NCBI RefSeq assembly: GCF_902635505.1
Contig: NC_045427.1
Location: 211,946,922 to 212,010,921 of the forward strand
Length of the DNA: 64,000 nt
Source of the DNA: Sarcophilus harrisii
Taxonomy: Eukaryota; Chordata; Mammalia; Dasyuromorphia; Dasyuridae
Direction of reading: 5' to 3'
In this document: positions 30,001-36,379 of the stretch, piece by piece
Position numbering within the stretch: position 1 is the first letter of the stretch
How the letters are laid out: each line of letters begins with the position of its first letter
Program-made: the position numbers and the translations under genes
The notes under the pieces: generated by a model
Told to the model about the DNA's origin: nothing
The model's input: the letters and a program-made list of their open reading frames with translations, nothing else
Database searches by the model: none

Positions 30001-33000
30001 GCTACTACAATAGTCCAGGAGAGGGCCTGAATTAAAAGAATTTATGTGACTAGAAAGAAGGGAAAAGCAGACTCAAATCAAAACTTTTCTTTCTCTGACC
30101 ACACACACCAATTGGCAAAGAGTAAATTGGACAGTGAAGAGTCATGTTAGGTAAATAGGTACTATCAGTCTGAGATAAAATGTTTTTTAATAGAAAATTG
30201 ATCATTATTTCCCTTGCAGAGTCAAAGAGAAAATTTAAAAACATATAGGAAATTTAAGAATCAAAGAGCATCAAAACTGTCTTAATCACAAATAAAAAAG
30301 AAAAGTTTAAAAGTGAGAATGAAGCATTAAGCTTAGTGAAAAAAAAATACCATCTCAATTGTACTGTAAGAAAACCATAATTTCCTCTTAAGGGAAAAAA
30401 TTGGAACTTTCCTGAGAAGCTAATAAGCCTTTTTATTTTATTACTTTTTATTTTTAAATTTTATTACATTATATTTTTATTTTTTTTTAATTTGAGGAGA
30501 CAATAATCACTAACCTGATCTGCTTGATATCTTTATTTCTAACTTACAAAGTTTGTGTCTAGGCTTCTTGCATCATACCCAACTCAAAAGTGACAAAAAG
30601 GGACTCAGAGTAGAGAAGCTAGGGGCTCATTGGGCACTTAGATGGCAAAGCAGATAGAGCACTGACCTTTAAGTCTGGAGGATCTGAGTTCAAATCCAGC
30701 CACAAACACTTGATACTGTCTAGCTGTGTGATCTTGGGCAAGTCACTTAACCCCAAATTGCCTTTAGGCAATTTTTTTGCCCCTCAAGGGCTCAAATTGC
30801 AGATTTACCACTTATTAAATGTACACTGACAAGTCAGAAGTAACTTCACTATCAGTAAGATGTCCTGCCTACTTTCTAAGATTTAAGATCAGTCAAACTC
30901 AAACACAACTGGATCAACAGGCCACCACTATTGACTTAGAAAACCACAAATTAATAATATCTGCATTGTGGTGTATTTTTACTTTTTAAACATTTCCCAA
31001 TTACATTTTAATCTGATTCAGTTTAAATCCTATGATTTTTGATACCTCTGGTGTCCAGAATACTGCTTAGTTTACAAAACAGCTACTATGAATTGGGCAG
31101 GGTTATTTAGCTAGTCAAAATATGGACTCTCAAATCCAATGTCCTTCCCACTTTTACCACACTTTCACTGAAAAGGTAATTCCAATCCCAAAAGGCATTC
31201 CAATATTAACTTTGCCATTAGTTAGGTGACCCTGGATGAATAACTTGGCACCATCTGTAAAATATAGCTAACCTGTGCTTCCTGCCTATCTTGTGAGGAT
31301 CAAGGGAACTAAATTTGGTTACATGGTTTGTAAAGTCTTATTGCACTATACATAATAAAACCCAGCAATTATTATTGCATTTCCTAGATCTACCTGTCTT
31401 CCAAATTTGCACATTTTTTTGAAGGAACCATCATCTCCCTATTGCTACCACAAAGTCTCATCCATATCAACTCCTTTCCTCACTTTCCAAATGCACTAAG
31501 TGCTAAAAAGGCATATTCTACCTTTTAAAACGTGTTATGAAATCTGTCCCATTCCTCTAGTCCCACACCCACCCATGTGGTTCAGAACGTCATCACTCGT
31601 TGCCTGTGCTACTTTTTTAACGGCCTCTTAACTAGTCTTTATTTTTAGTCTCAGCTCTCTTATCTTCCACAAAAGTACCAAAAAATCTCACTGAGTCTGA
31701 ACCCACTAACCAAATCAAAATTATCAGTGGCTCCTCAATGCCTAAGAGAGAAAAACTGCAGACTCCTCAGCCTGTAATTCAAAGCCTTTAAAACCAATCT
31801 ACTAGACCAGCTTTATGCCATACAGTCCTCTTTATGAACTCTACATTCAAGCCAAACTGGACTATTAACTGTTCCTGAATTTAACAATCTTGACACTCCA
31901 CCTTTATCTCACAACCTAAGGATAAACCATCCCATGTACTTAGAATGCAATTCCCCTATCATTTCTCCTTCTCAGAATTTTTGATTTTTTTGAATTTCTT
32001 TCCAAGTTCAGCTGAAGAATTGTCCTTATGTAATGCTTTCTTTAATCTTCCAGTTGTTTAGTGTACTGTGCCTTAATCCTTTTTGCACTTTCTTCCCATT
32101 CCCAGGAAAATGTCATTTCACGGATGTCAGGGAGCAGCATATCCTTAAAGAAAACTTCAGAAGCCACCACACTCCCTCCTTTCACAGAAGAACTGTGGGC
32201 TGGAGGAGGCAAATCAAGAGGTTTGTCAAAGAACCCCTAAGTATCACAGTGAGATTTAAGCCCAGGTCTTCTAACTCTAGAGCCAAGTGCTTTTTTGTAG
32301 CACATAGCAGGATCTTTAAAAATGCCTTTATTAACTGTAACAGTTATAACAAAAGTCACTTCTCAAAAATACTTTGATATTATTTTGATAGTTCGGTCTT
32401 ATGGCACCTATTATGTACCACGTGGGTTTAATAGTTGCAGCAGATGCAGCCAGATGACTCAAACATCACCAAATGGTCTCTCCTACCTGAGACGGGCCTT
32501 TCACATGTGAAGGCCTTTCAGCAGTGGCAGATTTGGGGTACTTTCCTCCTCATTCTTCCGGATGAGGCTTGAAGGTCCCCCTTCCCCATTTCCGGATTTA
32601 CACTTATTTTACTCCTTATTTAATAGCAGAAATGAAAACTACAGATGGATTAGGAGGAAGGCGAGCGCCCGAATGCTTGGGGGAAGGGCATGCAGCGTGT
32701 TTCCAACGTGGTGGGTGCAGGAGGCCAGAGCCCGAGTGATGGGCTGACAGGAAGAGAGGTGGGGTGAAGGGGGTGCGAGGGGGTGCGAGTAGTAGTTAGT
32801 GCACAGCGCGGGGTGGTTAACCAGAATTGTCCGGGGCTGATCACGTTCATCTGCTGCGCTAAGTCGGGGCTGAGCATGCCGGGGGGAGGGGAGTCGAGAT
32901 CCCGCGGCCAGAGCGAGACGCGTGGCTGGAGAAAACGACGGGCCGCGGTGAGGAAAGAGCGGCCCGCGTGAGCCCAAGGGGCATGGGTGGGCGCCCGTTC

Positions 33001-33430
33001 GCTCCGGAGCTCCTCCTGGGCTGGCGGGCGCCGTCCCACGGCAAGCCCCGCGGCCCCGTCCCTCCCTGCGGCGGCCGGCCCCCGCCACGCCGCGCGCCTC
33101 TGCGCTCCGCCAGCGAGGGTTGGCCTCGCGCCCCTCCATTCCACCCCTGCCCCGCGCGCCCCGCTCCCCGCCCTCTCCGCCCTCATCCCGTGCCTCCAGC
33201 TTTACCTTAGCCAGCGACCGCGGCGGGGCCCAGGCCAGGCAGGTGCAGGTGGCGCTGAGGTGAGCAGAAGGAACGAAGTCCTGGTGCAGGCGGCTGCTGG
33301 CTGTCTCCCACACCCGCAAGTGCCCGTCAGGACCGGCTAACGAAAAGTAGTGCTGGCCCCGCGGAGAGAAAGCGCAGGGGCTCCCGGAGGGGGCCAGGGG
33401 ATCGCGGCGGCCTCCGCCACTCGCCGCCAT
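6..33430 (-). CDS. WDR43: WDR43 (UTP5 homologue), exons 1-12; 3' end off the left edge
   Basis: WDR43 is the vertebrate counterpart of yeast Utp5, a t-UTP subunit of the small-subunit processome that acts in the nucleolus on pre-18S rRNA transcription and processing. Twelve exons joined at GT/AG sites give an uninterrupted frame of 1524 bp (508 codons), against about 677 residues in human. Residues 1 to about 380 form the WD40 propeller, with recognisable blades such as [10 protein letters not shown] (exon 1), [15 protein letters not shown] (exon 3) and [14 protein letters not shown] (exon 4). Exons 11-12 open the C-terminal Utp12-type helical domain. The acidic tail exons are missing only because the window ends. 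Introns 4, 5, 9 and 10 host box C/D snoRNAs. The start is the first ATG of the CpG-island exon and has a good context (G at -3, G at +4). Identification rests on remembered human protein sequence; all exon phases agree. Confidence 0.96.
155..300 (+). repeat. MIR/THER-like tRNA-derived SINE
   Basis: In WDR43 intron 11. Carries the family's middle part, with the CTGGACTTAAGCCCTGG and TGTGACCTCAGGCAAGCC motifs, then a degraded tail. Confidence 0.6.
315..745 (+). repeat. L2 LINE 3' end
   Basis: Ends with the typical L2 tail: TAGACTCACTGAGGACAGGA, GTGCCTAGCACTAGTAGGCA, TTAATAAATGTGTACTGACT. Earlier parts match the L2 ACCTTTCCAG and CCTCCCTAGCTTG-like body. The copy is old and diverged. Confidence 0.7.
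775..900 (-). repeat. MIR/THER-like SINE, reverse orientation
   Basis: Shows TTTACAGATGAAAATACT and CCAGAGAGGTTAAAGT, the reverse complement of the SINE 3' half. Confidence 0.55.
958..1092 (-). repeat. WSINE-like marsupial SINE
   Basis: Reverse complement of the tRNA-derived head: GGGGTTAAGCGACTTGCCCA, AGATTTGAACTCAGGGTC, GCTCTATCCACTGCACCATC. Similar copies at 21640, 37690 and 53310 mark the genome as marsupial. Confidence 0.75.
2118..2153. repeat. (AC)n followed by (ATTT)n microsatellite
   Basis: A run of AC dinucleotides passes directly into four ATTT units in WDR43 intron 11, probably the tail of an old retroposon. Confidence 0.9.
2557..2694 (-). CDS. WDR43: WDR43 exon 11
   Basis: 46 codons: [20 protein letters not shown], then [20 protein letters not shown] and LN. 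This starts the Utp12-type C-terminal domain. The acceptor is attcag and the donor gtaagt, phase 0. The leading Gln may be one residue more than in human. Confidence 0.94.
3785..3960 (+). repeat. MIR/THER-like SINE
   Basis: Contains GTGGGCAAATCCTTTAACTT and a degraded TCAGTTTCCTC region, ending just before the intron 10 snoRNA. Confidence 0.6.
3972..4044 (-). ncRNA. SNORD92: box C/D snoRNA, SNORD53/SNORD92 family (SNORD92-type copy 1), WDR43 intron 10
   Basis: Read on the minus strand it begins TGCT, then C box GTGATGA, D' box CTGA, C' box ATGATG and D box CTGA, and closes with AGCA pairing with the 5' end. The guide before the D box, CTCTTGGCTGT, is antisense to 28S ACAGCCAAG. The fifth paired base upstream of the D box lies opposite a C, so 2'-O-methylation of that C is predicted. 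A second element, GGTTTCGCT, before D' pairs with the adjoining 28S AGCGAAACC. The family is recognised; the split between SNORD53 and SNORD92 names is my best guess. Confidence 0.88.
4533..4661 (-). CDS. WDR43: WDR43 exon 10
   Basis: 43 codons: [43 protein letters not shown]. The [10 protein letters not shown] core is conserved and the Lys/Glu-rich linker after it is divergent. It is phase 0, with a ctatag acceptor and a gtaatt donor. Confidence 0.94.
5140..5218 (-). ncRNA. SNORD92: box C/D snoRNA, SNORD53/SNORD92 family (SNORD92-type copy 2), WDR43 intron 9
   Basis: The terminal stem ATTGCT/AGCAAT is perfect, so this copy looks functional. On the minus strand it has C box GTGATGA, D' box CTGA after GGTTTCGCTTGTGA, C' box GTGATG, the guide TTCTCTTGGCTGT and D box CTGA. 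The D-guide core CTCTTGGCTGTCTGAGCA is identical to the intron 10 copy. It lies 479 bp upstream of exon 10. Confidence 0.88.
5540..5690 (-). repeat. MIR/THER-like SINE, reverse orientation
   Basis: GTGACTTGCCCCAGGTCACA and GATTTGAACTCATGTCCTC are the reverse complement of the SINE core. Confidence 0.6.
6320..7440 (+). repeat. old interspersed repeat, family not settled
   Basis: Purine-rich text with pieces such as GGAATTTACAATCTTAACAG and ATGGGATCTGCAGGGAAGC resembles a dispersed mammalian repeat that also appears at 42120-42710 and 38085-38450. The open frames here are short and show no known domain. I see no host gene. It fills most of the 3' half of intron 9. Confidence 0.35.
7615..7698 (-). 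CDS. WDR43: WDR43 exon 9
   Basis: 28 codons, phase 0 at both ends: [18 protein letters not shown] then [10 protein letters not shown]. It has a ttccag acceptor and a gtgagt donor. It corresponds to human ALNSREPHMCLVRDISNCW, with one residue fewer near NCW. Confidence 0.93.
8336..8507 (-). CDS. WDR43: WDR43 exon 8
   Basis: Completes the Gly codon, then encodes [20 protein letters not shown] and [20 protein letters not shown], ending ERV at gtaggt. This is the last part of the propeller. Confidence 0.95.
9010..9056 (-). repeat. poly-A run (27 A) beside an 8-bp hairpin
   Basis: An unbroken A run is followed by AAGGTAGT, AAGCGC, ACTACCTT, a perfect inverted repeat. In the WDR43 sense direction this is a hairpin followed by T27. 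Confidence 0.85.
9455..10240 (+). repeat. L1 3' fragment split by a SINE
   Basis: Two L1 pieces (about 9455-9550 and 9770-10240) keep marsupial L1 wording such as CCATTCTGGAAACCAATTTG and TAATGGAGTATCATTGTGC. Between them lies a reverse WSINE-like element (9560-9745) with CTCAAAGATACTGAAGTGAC and GAGGAAACTGAGGCAGAGTT. The SINE inserted after the L1. Confidence 0.65.
10300..12150. other. no gene besides WDR43 exon 7
   Basis: Around exon 7 this is AT-rich intron with homopolymer runs near 10322 and 10376 and a low-complexity TTATAAT patch at 10720-10850. Open frames here are short and compositional. Confidence 0.6.
10963..11027 (-). CDS. WDR43: WDR43 exon 7
   Basis: A short 65-bp exon encoding [20 protein letters not shown] then N and two bases of a Gly codon. 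It has a tttag acceptor and a gtaagt donor. Confidence 0.95.
12155..12300 (+). repeat. MIR/THER-like SINE
   Basis: Contains AAGTTACTACTTGTGTGACC and CTGGACAAGG, the tRNA-derived core. Confidence 0.6.
12845..13082 (+). repeat. THER/MAR-type SINE
   Basis: Head AGAGTCAGGCAGACCTGCTT, then the diagnostic tail AAATGAGATAATGTTTGTAA, AGTGCTTAGTACTG and AATTAATAAATG. Confidence 0.7.
13323..13425 (-). CDS. WDR43: WDR43 exon 6
   Basis: Completes the Trp codon, then encodes [20 protein letters not shown] and [14 protein letters not shown], nearly identical to human as remembered. It ends GAG before gtaaaa, phase 0. Confidence 0.95.
13872..13899. repeat. (TATAC)n microsatellite
   Basis: Repeated ACTAT pentamers in WDR43 intron 5. 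Confidence 0.85.
13990..14165 (-). repeat. MIR/THER-like SINE, reverse, with an internal A run
   Basis: Starts GACCTTAGAGGTCATCTGAG and continues with AAATGAGAG and AAGCTGCACGGTAATGG, a diverged SINE in reverse. The A run around 14045 may mark a small insertion. Confidence 0.55.
14932..15011 (-). ncRNA. SNORD53: box C/D snoRNA, SNORD53/SNORD92 family (SNORD53-type copy 1), WDR43 intron 5
   Basis: On the minus strand: GTGCT, C box ATGATGA, the antisense element CTGTGGTTTCC, then AATGAGGACATCTAATTCC followed by TTGGCTGTGT, D box CTGA and AGC. The 3' half is identical to the intron 4 copy. The clear D' CTGA of that copy is not preserved here, and the closing stem is weaker (GCT/AGC). It could be a decaying paralogue. 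Confidence 0.8.
15424..15563 (-). CDS. WDR43: WDR43 exon 5
   Basis: Encodes [20 protein letters not shown] then [19 protein letters not shown] and RLLNV. It starts in phase 0 and ends with TG of a Trp codon before gtatgt. The GH and final W mark another blade. Confidence 0.95.
15690..15812 (-). pseudogene. decayed partial copy of WDR43 exon 4 plus adjoining intron
   Basis: Sequence inside intron 4 matches the 3' half of exon 4 and the first part of the following intron. On the minus strand it reads [14 protein letters not shown] and keeps the donor gtgagt, with intronic similarity continuing past it to about 15690. The Arg codon of SAGRT is a TGA here and no acceptor or 5' half of the exon can be recognised, so it is not a usable exon. 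The offset from exon 4 is 1047 bp, close to the 1057-bp offset between the SNORD53-type copies, so both look like products of one tandem duplication. Confidence 0.85.
15988..16068 (-). ncRNA. SNORD53: box C/D snoRNA, SNORD53/SNORD92 family (SNORD53-type copy 2), WDR43 intron 4
   Basis: On the minus strand: TGCT, C box GTGATGA, the element TTGTGGTTTCG, D' box CTGA, a C'-like ATGAGGA, the guide ATTCCTTGGCTGTGT, D box CTGA, closing AGCA. The guide pairs with 28S CACAGCCAAGG. Here it is offset by two bases from the D box compared with the SNORD92-type copies, so the modified base could differ. It lies between exon 4 and the decayed exon 4 copy. Confidence 0.86.
16410..16600 (-). repeat. MIR/THER-like SINE, reverse orientation, in WDR43 intron 4
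   Basis: CCCCCTCATTTTACAGGTGA, GGAAACTTAGGGCCAGAAAG and TTGACCAAGATCACAAAG mark it. It lies where an ancestral second exon 5 would be expected if the 1.05-kb tandem duplication is real. Confidence 0.75.
16798..16918 (-). CDS. WDR43: WDR43 exon 4
   Basis: Encodes [19 protein letters not shown] then [18 protein letters not shown], ending EVYR at the donor gtgagt. It carries a complete WD blade. Its 3' half and the adjoining intron are partly duplicated about 1.05 kb further along the gene (see 15690-15812). Confidence 0.95.
17445..17610 (+). repeat. MIR/THER-like SINE
   Basis: AGTCAAGAGACTAGGGCCTC, GTAACCTTGAGCAAGTGC and CTTCAGTTTCCTCATCTGTT. Confidence 0.7.
17620..19440. other. WDR43 intron 3, no gene or clear repeat
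   Basis: Unassigned AT-rich DNA. A G-rich tract, GGGGGGTGGGGGGGTGGAGG, at about 18157-18176 is the only conspicuous low-complexity feature. Nothing shows exon-like conservation. Confidence 0.55.
19700..19870 (+). repeat. MIR/THER-like SINE fragment
   Basis: TCTGGATCTAGGAGGCCTAG, then CATTCCCTTTCTCTAAGATT and a TGTATAAAATTGGGATAA tail. Another weak SINE-like piece lies at 19450-19600. Confidence 0.45.
19990..20700 (+). repeat. L2 LINE fragment
   Basis: Body phrases TTTTCAGTGGCTTCTCAATG and CTTCTACAATTTGACTCCCA and the tail ATATTAAGTTCCTTGAGGGA match L2, interrupted near 20165 by a T run. The copy is old. Confidence 0.65.
20785..20906 (-). CDS. WDR43: WDR43 exon 3
   Basis: Encodes [18 protein letters not shown] and [18 protein letters not shown], a WD40 blade with a GH start and a terminal WN. 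The donor gtaagt leaves two bases (TG) of a Cys codon completed in exon 4. Confidence 0.95.
21248..21316. repeat. (CA/TA)-rich microsatellite
   Basis: Mixed ACATAC and ACAC units in WDR43 intron 2. Confidence 0.8.
21640..21785 (-). repeat. WSINE-like marsupial SINE
   Basis: GGCTGAGGCAATTGGGGTTA, AGTGACTTGCCCAGGGT, ATGTGTCTGAGGCCACATTT and a CTAGCTGCCCC end. One of the least diverged SINE copies in the window. Confidence 0.8.
21790..23670. other. WDR43 intron 2, no gene or clear repeat
   Basis: Low-GC DNA with short A and T runs. Likely old repeat debris, but I could not assign a family. Confidence 0.55.
23678..23815 (-). CDS. WDR43: WDR43 exon 2 (residues 76-121)
   Basis: Encodes [18 protein letters not shown] then [20 protein letters not shown]. 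It follows a ttccag acceptor and ends GTA before gtaagt, phase 0 at both ends. The basic run QRKKRKSEA is a likely nuclear or nucleolar localisation signal (inference). Confidence 0.95.
24690..24840 (-). repeat. MIR/THER-like SINE, reverse
   Basis: TTCATTTTACAAATGAGAAA and GATCACACAGACAGCAAATG are the reverse SINE core; the end ATTGTACTATGCTG is typical. Confidence 0.65.
25020..25150 (-). repeat. MIR/THER-like SINE, reverse
   Basis: TTATTAATGAGGAAACTG and GTACCCAAGGTCTCACAGTG mark the element. Confidence 0.6.
26545..27500 (+). repeat. L1 ORF2 C-terminal fragment
   Basis: Diverged marsupial L1: ATGGAAGAACAAAGGTCAAG, TTATTGAAGAACTTATTGAT, ATTTTGATTAAATGAAATTG and AAAAGGTTTTTGCATGG follow the ORF2 3' region in order. 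No frame stays open. A related 3'UTR-like piece precedes it at about 26100-26420. Confidence 0.7.
27510..28235. repeat. two L1 3' fragments in opposite orientation
   Basis: 27510-27985 is antisense: CAGTTTATCCAAGTCTTCTT, AACAGTATTCCATTACAATC. 28000-28235 is sense: ATGGTCTATCAATGTAATGG, AACAGAGCTAGAACAATTTA. Together with 26545-27500 this is a cluster of three L1 scraps in WDR43 intron 1. Confidence 0.6.
28240..29570. other. WDR43 intron 1 stretch with an unexplained 145-codon ORF
   Basis: No host exon is recognised. A plus-strand open frame runs 28718-29155 ([16 protein letters not shown] at its start), antisense to WDR43. It has no domain or similarity I can name, and is most likely chance or repeat-derived. 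Confidence 0.4.
29575..29755 (+). repeat. MIR/THER-like SINE
   Basis: TTTGGAGCCTGAAGACCTGT, TTCAAATCTTAGCTCTTATT, and an (AAAAAG)n stretch near 29690. Confidence 0.6.
30640..30785 (+). repeat. WSINE-like marsupial SINE, forward
   Basis: GATAGAGCACTGACCTTTAA, GAGTTCAAATCCAGCCAC, CTAGCTGTGTGATCTTGGGC, AAGTCACTTAACCCC. The A and B box regions of the tRNA-derived promoter are recognisable. Confidence 0.85.
30880..31065 (+). repeat. short hAT-type DNA element
   Basis: Matches the dispersed GGTGTCAAACT family: CTATTGACTTAGAAAACCAC, ATTTCCCAATTACATTTTAA. Its reverse relative is at 56625-56795. Confidence 0.5.
31195..31390 (+). repeat. THER/MAR-type SINE
   Basis: TTAGGTGACCCTGGATGAAT and TATCTTGTGAGGATCAAGG lead to a degraded tail. 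Confidence 0.6.
31420..32035 (+). repeat. L2 LINE fragment
   Basis: Typical L2 order: ATCAGTGGCTCCTCAATGCC, GCAGACTCCTCAGCCTG, AAGCCAAACTGGACTATTAA, CCAAGTTCAGCTGAAGAATT. Old copy in WDR43 intron 1. Confidence 0.75.
33206..33430 (-). CDS. WDR43: WDR43 exon 1 (residues 1-75)
   Basis: Starts [20 protein letters not shown] and includes [16 protein letters not shown] and [14 protein letters not shown], the first WD40 blade. It ends in frame (phase 0) at an AAG followed by the donor gtaaag. The open frame continues into intron 1 to about 32639, but this read-through loses all similarity to WDR43 past the donor. Confidence 0.96.
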
Positions 33431-33600
33431 TGCTCTTCTGGCCCCGCAGCAGCCACGTGTTCGGCCGCGCGCCTGCGCAGCCGGCCTGGGCGGGGTATGT
33501 GGAAAGGAAGCTAGCCCAGACAGGACCCGGGTGGGGAGGCGGGGCTTGGGGGTCGCTTAGGGCGCCTGCGCGCGAATCTCCCAGCTTGCTTCGGTTTTAT
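33431..33600 (-). promoter_or_regulatory. WDR43 CpG-island promoter
   Basis: GC- and CpG-rich DNA just 5' of the WDR43 ATG, with no TATA box. A CACGTG E-box lies at 33454-33459, 24 bp upstream of the start codon; MYC/MAX-type control would suit a ribosome-biogenesis gene (inference). Two NRF1-like GCGCCTGCGC stretches lie near 33467-33480 and 33561-33574. The island extends through exon 1 into intron 1 to about 32750. Confidence 0.7.
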
Positions 33601-33636
33601 TGACTTTAAATTGGGAGGTGCTTGGGAAAGCTAAGG

Positions 33637-33765
33637 TTCTTTTTTTTTTTTTTTTTTTTGCTGATGAAGAAATCGAGGTCCAGAGAGGGAGTCTCTCTTG
33701 CCCAAAGCCACATAATTATATGGTAAAGAAATTGGAACTCAAAACTTATTCTAGGCGGGGATTTT
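33637..33765 (-). repeat. MIR/THER-like SINE, reverse, after a T run
   Basis: GATGAAGAAATCGAGGTCCA and GAGAGGGAGTCTCTCTTGCC match the reverse SINE core, just outside the WDR43 promoter. Confidence 0.55.
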
Positions 33766-33979
33766 TCTTTAGTACTTCCTTGTGTCCAATCTTAGGCTTC
33801 TGTGGAGAGCATCTAACAAGTAGAACATAATAGTGAGACTTTTGCTTTCTGTACCTTTTTAAAAATGGATATTTTCTTTTCACGTTTTTCTTTCCCAGTA
33901 TATCCTTCCGCCGAGAAAACAAAGAAAGGGGGGAATGAAAAAGGGGAGGGAGAGGAGCTCTTCCGAGAAACTAACACTA

Positions 33980-34260
33980 CTTATCTCCCTGGCTTCCCCT
34001 AAGTCCCATCTAAAAATCCCATCTTTTTCTGGAAGCCTTCCCCAAGCCCTCGGTTCAAGTGCATTCTCTCTATTAGTAATTTCCTGTTAATAGCTTGCTT
34101 TATATATGTTTGTTTATATGTTTCCTCCGTTGGATTGTAAGCTTTTTGAAGGCAGAGACCATCTTTTTTGTCTTTTTTTAAGTCCCAGAATTTAGCACAG
34201 TGCCTAGCATCTCATAGACACCTAATGTTTATTGACTGATAGATGAATGAATGGATTGAT
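33980..34260 (+). repeat. L2 LINE 3' end
   Basis: GGATTGTAAGCTTTTTGAAG, GCAGAGACCATC, TAGCACAGTGCCTAGCATCT and TAATGTTTATTGACTGA form the L2 tail. Confidence 0.75.
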
Positions 34261-34780
34261 TGGTATAAACTATGTTTCACACACTTGCTCTTCCATCTCT
34301 GCAAAGAAAGGGCTACATCTCATTTCTTCTTTGGGGAGCAAACTCAAGTTTACACAACTGTGGCATTTTAAAGTTTGGCACAGTCAACAAGTAAAAATTA
34401 ATTTTTTTAGTACCTGTTAAGTGCCCAGCAAAGTGCTAGGCACCGAAGATAGAAGTACAAGAGAGATAATCACTGTTCTCCAAGAACTTCAAAGAATTCC
34501 ATCAAATAGCCCATGTGCATTGGCAATTTTCAATCATGCCTCCATTCAAATGTAATCCTTATGATGCAAAGAACATAAAAACAAAAAGTCTGATTTGCAA
34601 TCAGAGTGTCTCTAGGTTTAAGTACTACTCTGCTACACGCAGTGTGACTTTGTCCAAATGTAATATTGAATTAAACTATACAATAAAGTCCCTGTTGGGG
34701 TAAGAAGTCATCTCTTGCAAGAATGCAAATAAGAAAATTAAGGGGGGAATGTTTTAGTGAAAGATTAAAGAAAAAGAAAT

Positions 34781-34884
34781 TGAACTATCCTCATCCAAAG
34801 ATCCAAGTTCTGCCAAGTGTAAGTTCCCTCTGCAGTTCTGAAGAATCAGGAAGTAATCTCCATAATGATTCATCTTTATGGTTT
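34781..34884 (+). repeat. 104-bp direct repeat, copy 1
   Basis: Begins TGAACTATCCTCATCCAAAG and ends CATCTTTATGGTTT. About 93% identical by eye to 35852-35955. No family recognised. Confidence 0.85.
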
Positions 34885-35851
34885 CCCCATGAGAGCATCA
34901 TCAGATATTTTTCTCCAATGTGATCAAAACCCTCTAGGTAGTTGGGAGCATTCTTAGGAGCTGTAATTTCTCTATAATTTTTGCTTAAATATTGAACAGA
35001 CATCTAGTGTAGTCAATTTTCCACTAAGACCTTGAAGGGTAAAGTATTCATTCTCCAAGTCCCCCACAGAGAACATATTCCCTTTTTGGGGGGGAGGTGG
35101 GGAAGAGAGAAGGGATGAAAAGAGGAGGGAGAAATGGAAGCAAGACATCCTAGAAAGTCTCTCTTTCCTATCTAGTACACCACCAGTCTCTATTGAACTC
35201 CTTTACATCTTCCTCCTGAAAATAGCTCAGATTTCCCTGAAAGCCTACTTTTGACTCTTCTAGGCTATCCAACTACTCTCCCTAACTTTGCTGCTCTACT
35301 ACAAAATTGTTGAAATAGTTGTCTATAATGTTTGTTTTCACTAGCTATTATTTCCTTTCAAAGTTTTTCTCCCAAAATTCTAATGAAACTGCTTTTTCAA
35401 AATGACCTAATTGCAAAATCAAATAACTTTTATTCAGTTCCTCATATTCCTTGACATCCCTATAACTTACTTCACAACTTGGCCCATTCTACCTTCCCAA
35501 TGTTCTTCTACCTTATTCTCTTCCCTTCACTCTTATGGCCCAATTATATCAATCCACTTTCTGAGTCCATATTCCTCAAGCCTTAGGCTCTCTCTACTAA
35601 TTTGGGGTGGAAAAAACATGTCATGTTTCTTTGGATTTTCTGATCACTGCTTTATTTGAGACTGCCTCAATTTTTGCTGGATTAGTTGTGCAGGAGAGCT
35701 TCCTCAAGCCACCATCTTTTCTGGATTCATCTATTTTTTTTTCTATTATACCAGTCTACCTTTCATCTATTACAACCCAACTTGCTGATTTTGTATATTA
35801 TAATCTCTTGGGGGATCTACATGCCTTTAAAAGCAGATAGACATTTTTCAA

Positions 35852-35955
35852 TGAACTATCCTCATCCAAAGATCCAAGTTCTGCCAAGTATAAATTCCCT
35901 CTGCAGTTCTGAAAGATCAGGAAATATTCTCCATAATGATTCATCTTTGTGGTTT
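35852..35955 (+). repeat. 104-bp direct repeat, copy 2, inside a flanked insertion
   Basis: Same length as copy 1 with about seven differences. It sits in a roughly 145-bp block (35822-35965) bounded by TCTTGGGGGATCTACAT (35805-35821) and TCTTGGGGATCTACAT (35966-35981), which look like target-site duplications. Confidence 0.85.
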
Positions 35956-36379
35956 CTTATTAGTATCTTGGGGATCTACATATTTGATCATGTATCGAGT
36001 TTACTAATTAGGACACTGCACATTACTTGATCCACTTGTAGGATGTCTACAGAATAAAGTCTTCAATGCCTAAAAGGAACATTATCAAAACTCCAGATAA
36101 TACCAATTAGTGAAAAACAAGGCCATTCATTCCAGAAATGCACAGGGAAGCAAGGCTTGAAAAATAAGTAAGCAAAAGAACAAATTAACAATAAAGATAC
36201 ATTATGGATTCAAGAATGTCTAATATACAGACTACAGGGAACAGAATAATTCCACAACACTTACATAAGCGAAGTCTCACATAATTATTTGGCAACAATG
36301 TCAATTAAAATTCCTGGAAGAAAGGAAGCAAAAGTTTAAAAAGAAGCTATAAATGGTATAAGAGTTCTTGATCAATGGT

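Noticed and set aside
32639-33430. 263-codon minus-strand ORF covering WDR43 exon 1
   Set aside because: Only 33206-33430 is coding. The rest is read-through of GC-rich intron 1 past a good donor, with no similarity to WDR43.
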